Source: a virus. Taken from it: a stretch of DNA of 27,963 bases. The translations under genes were made by a program, and so were the position numbers. Below, piece after piece: positions 25,918 to 27,963 of the stretch (within the stretch, counting starts at the first letter, position 1; each line of letters opens with the position of its first letter). The notes beneath the pieces were generated by a model. The model was not told the origin of the DNA and did no database searches. It saw nothing but the letters and a program-made list of their open reading frames with translations. Location of the stretch: positions 1-27,963 of IMG/VR virus record IMGVR_UViG_3300044492_000108. One strand, given 5' to 3'.

Positions 25918-26559
25918 ATGACCACCGTTGCCCAGCTCGGTGAGCGTGCATTGCGGCGGCTGGGCGTTGTCGTGGTGCCGATCGCTGACCGTCCGACAAT
26001 AACTGCCACAGTTCCTGTCGGAAACATCGCGACCATCGCGTTGCAGGAACTTGGCGTGATCGCCGCCGACGAGGCGCCGGCCGCTGCGGATCAGGGGCTG
26101 GCCGAGGCCAAGGTGCGCGCGGTGCATGCCTCGCTCGTCGCTAATACCGGCGTATCCTGGAGCGAGTTGGCAATCCCGCAGGCGGTGGCCGAGGAATACG
26201 TCAAGCTCACCGCCGCGCAGGCCGCCAGCAGCTTCGGTAAGGCGGCCAACCCGGATGTCGTGGCATTGCTGGAGGCTCGGGTGAAGCGCACCACCCAGAT
26301 CATCTACGCGCCGGAGATGGCGACCAACGCGATCATGGACGTGCATCGCGGCCTGGTCGCTACCGGACGTGCTGAGTGGACAACTCAAGATATACCACCG
26401 GCAGCTGAATCTAGTTATGTGGTTCTCGCCTGCATCGCGCTCGCCCCTCAGTTCGGCGTGCAGTTTGACGCGCGGTTAGGGATCGTGGCGCAACAGGACA
26501 TCAACCGGATCATAGGGCTTCCATCTTCCGGGGTGACCGTGATGGCGGAATACTTCTGA
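25918..26559 (+). CDS. Head-tail adaptor, P22 gp4-like
   Basis: 213 aa from an ATG at 25918. It begins TVAQLGERALRRLGVVVV, typical of the phage connector/tail accessory family related to P22 gp4. Two related halves can be seen: KVRAVHASLVANTGVSWSEL with IPQAVAEEYVKLTAAQAASS, and IMDVHRGLVATGRAEWTTQD with IPPAAESSYVVLACIALAPQ. This position downstream of portal and capsid genes matches gp4-type adaptors, which bind the portal ring to complete the head and receive the tail. Assignment rests on the start motif, helical repeats and synteny. Confidence 0.7.
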   Translation: MTTVAQLGERALRRLGVVVVPIADRPTITATVPVGNIATIALQELGVIAADEAPAAADQGLAEAKVRAVHASLVANTGVSWSELAIPQAVAEEYVKLTAAQAASSFGKAANPDVVALLEARVKRTTQIIYAPEMATNAIMDVHRGLVATGRAEWTTQDIPPAAESSYVVLACIALAPQFGVQFDARLGIVAQQDINRIIGLPSSGVTVMAEYF

Positions 26560-27350
26560 TGCCGCTGACATTCGCGCCGGCATCGGCCACGCCTACGGCG
26601 ACCGCGCCCGAGGTCATCCACGACGAGCTGCATTTCGGCGGCTACCTGCGCCCGCCCGAGGTGCCGCCCGATCCGACCGGCGAGGGCTGGCGCGGGCCTC
26701 CAGGCGCGGACGGACAGGATGGCCAGGACGGCGAACCTGGCCCCCCTGGGAGTCCGGGTGCGGACAGCACTGTGCCGGGGCCTGCGGGGCCGCCTGGCGC
26801 CGATAGCACTGTCCCAGGCCCGATGGGTCCGGTCGGTCCCGCTGGGCCTCCTGGAAGCGCTGCGGACGCGGGCGCTGTCACCGACGTGGCACCGCCGCCC
26901 ACGCCGGTCGATGGCGCGCTGTGGTGGGACGCGACCAGCGGCAACCTGTTCGTGTTCTACGACGACGGCACATCCACCCAGTGGGTGCCGGCGACCAGCA
27001 CGGTGTCGATGCCAACGCCACGCAACGCCGCCCGCCTCCAGGCGCAGTGGCAGAACGCGGCAGTGGTGTCCGACGATACGGTCTGGCTGTGCTTCGACAC
27101 TCCCTACGCTGGGACGGTCAACGGGCTGACGTATTTCACCGGAGCGGGCAGCTTCACCGTTGCGATCCAGATCAACGGTGTGTCGGTGACCGGCCTCGGT
27201 GCCGTGGCCGTCAGCAGCGCCACCCCGGCGACCACCAACGCTACGGCCGCCAATACATTCGTGGCAGGCCAGCGGATCACCGCAGTGATTACCGGCAGCA
27301 CCGGATCACCGACCGATACGCTGCTGTCGCTTGCTGTGACGTGGAGCTAG
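26559..27350 (+). CDS. Collagen-like fibre/decoration protein
   Basis: 263 aa, TGATG overlap with the adaptor gene. Residues ~45-100 are Gly-X-Y collagen repeats (GPPGADGQDGQDGEPGPPG), with GADSTVPGP occurring twice. A linker reading DGALWWDATSGNLFVFYDDG is a motif frequent in phage tail fibres and head fibres. The C-terminal ~120 residues are beta-rich (LTYFTGAGSFTVAIQINGVS) and probably form a trimeric knob. The protein is likely an exposed trimeric fibre. Which part of the virion it decorates is not shown. Confidence 0.75.
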   Translation: MPLTFAPASATPTATAPEVIHDELHFGGYLRPPEVPPDPTGEGWRGPPGADGQDGQDGEPGPPGSPGADSTVPGPAGPPGADSTVPGPMGPVGPAGPPGSAADAGAVTDVAPPPTPVDGALWWDATSGNLFVFYDDGTSTQWVPATSTVSMPTPRNAARLQAQWQNAAVVSDDTVWLCFDTPYAGTVNGLTYFTGAGSFTVAIQINGVSVTGLGAVAVSSATPATTNATAANTFVAGQRITAVITGSTGSPTDTLLSLAVTWS

Positions 27351-27353
27351 ACG

Positions 27354-27963
27354 ATGTGCGCCTGGGTCTTCGGTGATTCTTTCGATCCGTACACAGCTGC
27401 CGATGATATGTCCAAGGGGTTCTGGGACAGTCTGACGCCAACCTCGCTCAGTCTGGTTGCTGGCCGGTTCGCCGGAAGTCAGGCGGCGAGTTTTGGCAAT
27501 AATGTTCCGATCCTGATAAAGAACAGCGCCGTCAACGACGCCGTGCATCATGTGTCGTGTGCCTTCCGCCAGACCGCCGCGTTGAGCGGCACGCTGCTGG
27601 GCGTGTCGTTCCAGTTCAGCGACGGCGCGACGAACCAGTGTTGCGTAGTGTTCCGAAGCGACGGCACGATCCTGCTAACCTCGGCCACGCCGACCGGAAC
27701 GACGCTCGCCACCTACGCGGGCGCGGTGACAGCCGGTAATACGTGGTTTCATTTCGAGTTCGAGGTGGTCATAAACAACACGGCTGGATCGTTCAAGGCT
27801 CGCAAGAACGGCAACACGGTCGATGACTTCTCGGCGACCTCGCTAAACACGCGACCGGGTGCCAATCCTTACGCCAACAGGATTACAATCAGCGAGTTCA
27901 ACAGCGTCGGCGCTCACCAGTTAGACGACTTCCTCTGGCGTAGCACTCTCGATGCATCTACTG
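27354..27963 (+). CDS. Beta-rich virion protein, LamG/ConA-like (3' end cut off by window edge)
   Basis: ATG at 27354, 3 nt after the collagen-like gene's stop; open to the window edge (203 codons). It begins MCAWVFGDSFDPYTAADDMS, then strands such as LVAGRFAGSQAASFGNN, SFQFSDGATNQCCVVFRSDG, TWFHFEFEVVINNTAGSFKA and QLDDFLWRST. The pattern of a leading GDSFD, a filler fold and a closing DDF strand is common in phage tail/decoration proteins with a concanavalin-like jelly roll, which may bind carbohydrates. Partial. Confidence 0.65.
   Translation, partial: MCAWVFGDSFDPYTAADDMSKGFWDSLTPTSLSLVAGRFAGSQAASFGNNVPILIKNSAVNDAVHHVSCAFRQTAALSGTLLGVSFQFSDGATNQCCVVFRSDGTILLTSATPTGTTLATYAGAVTAGNTWFHFEFEVVINNTAGSFKARKNGNTVDDFSATSLNTRPGANPYANRITISEFNSVGAHQLDDFLWRSTLDAST

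Overview
The window looks like roughly 28 kb of a tailed-phage genome or prophage that infects an alphaproteobacterium. It is GC-rich and densely packed. Most neighbouring genes are joined by 4-base ATGA or GTGA overlaps, so translation is probably coupled along each operon. Host clues are a GcrA-type cell-cycle regulator (a family centred on Alphaproteobacteria) and a secreted protein with a PEP-CTERM tail (seen in, among others, Rhodospirillales/Acetobacteraceae). The head module (TerL, P22-like portal, scaffold, N4gp56-like capsid protein, P22 gp4-like adaptor) suggests a podovirus-like particle. No integrase, ribosomal RNA, tRNA or CRISPR array was seen. The contig is cut at both ends: an ERF recombinase on the left and a tail/decoration gene on the right.

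Layout. (1) 1-2492, leftward: an early operon of small proteins, a homing-type zinc/DNA-binding protein and an ERF single-strand annealing protein, led by a good promoter at 2810-2838. (2) 2800-3540: a lambda-like switch with an XRE repressor reading left and a Cro-like protein reading right, sharing TCGAC-N5-GTCGA operator sites. (3) 3541-10355, rightward: regulators (GcrA-like), a VRR-NUC nuclease, a TcmP-like protein coupled to a ParB-N/Gp37-Gp68 (DUF5131) fusion carrying a CX3CX2C motif, a RepA-like hexameric helicase, an iteron-like AATTGGCG array and a NusG/RfaH-like factor. (4) 10365-12804: small membrane proteins, small soluble proteins, and a SLOG (YspA-type) gene bounded by perfect 24-bp direct repeats. 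(5) 12669-14265, leftward: small zinc-ribbon and coiled-coil proteins. (6) 14515-15686: a PEP-CTERM protein and a small HTH protein. (7) 15892-27963: packaging and head genes, interrupted by three homing-type endonuclease genes.

The strongest unusual feature is a compact 250-nt group I intron (23159-23408) that splits the major capsid protein gene near its 3' end. P1, P10, P3, P4, P7, P7.1/P7.2, P8 and P9 pairings can be traced by eye, and splicing restores a capsid C terminus that aligns well with my recollection of the family. A free-standing HNH endonuclease lies just downstream, and an HNH-AP2 gene lies just upstream on the other strand. Other points to follow up are the ParB/DUF5131-TcmP pair, the iteron array hidden inside a small coupled ORF, the direct-repeat-bounded SLOG cassette, and the three-site operator set of the switch.

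All calls come from reading the sequence without database searches. Family names rest on recognised motifs.
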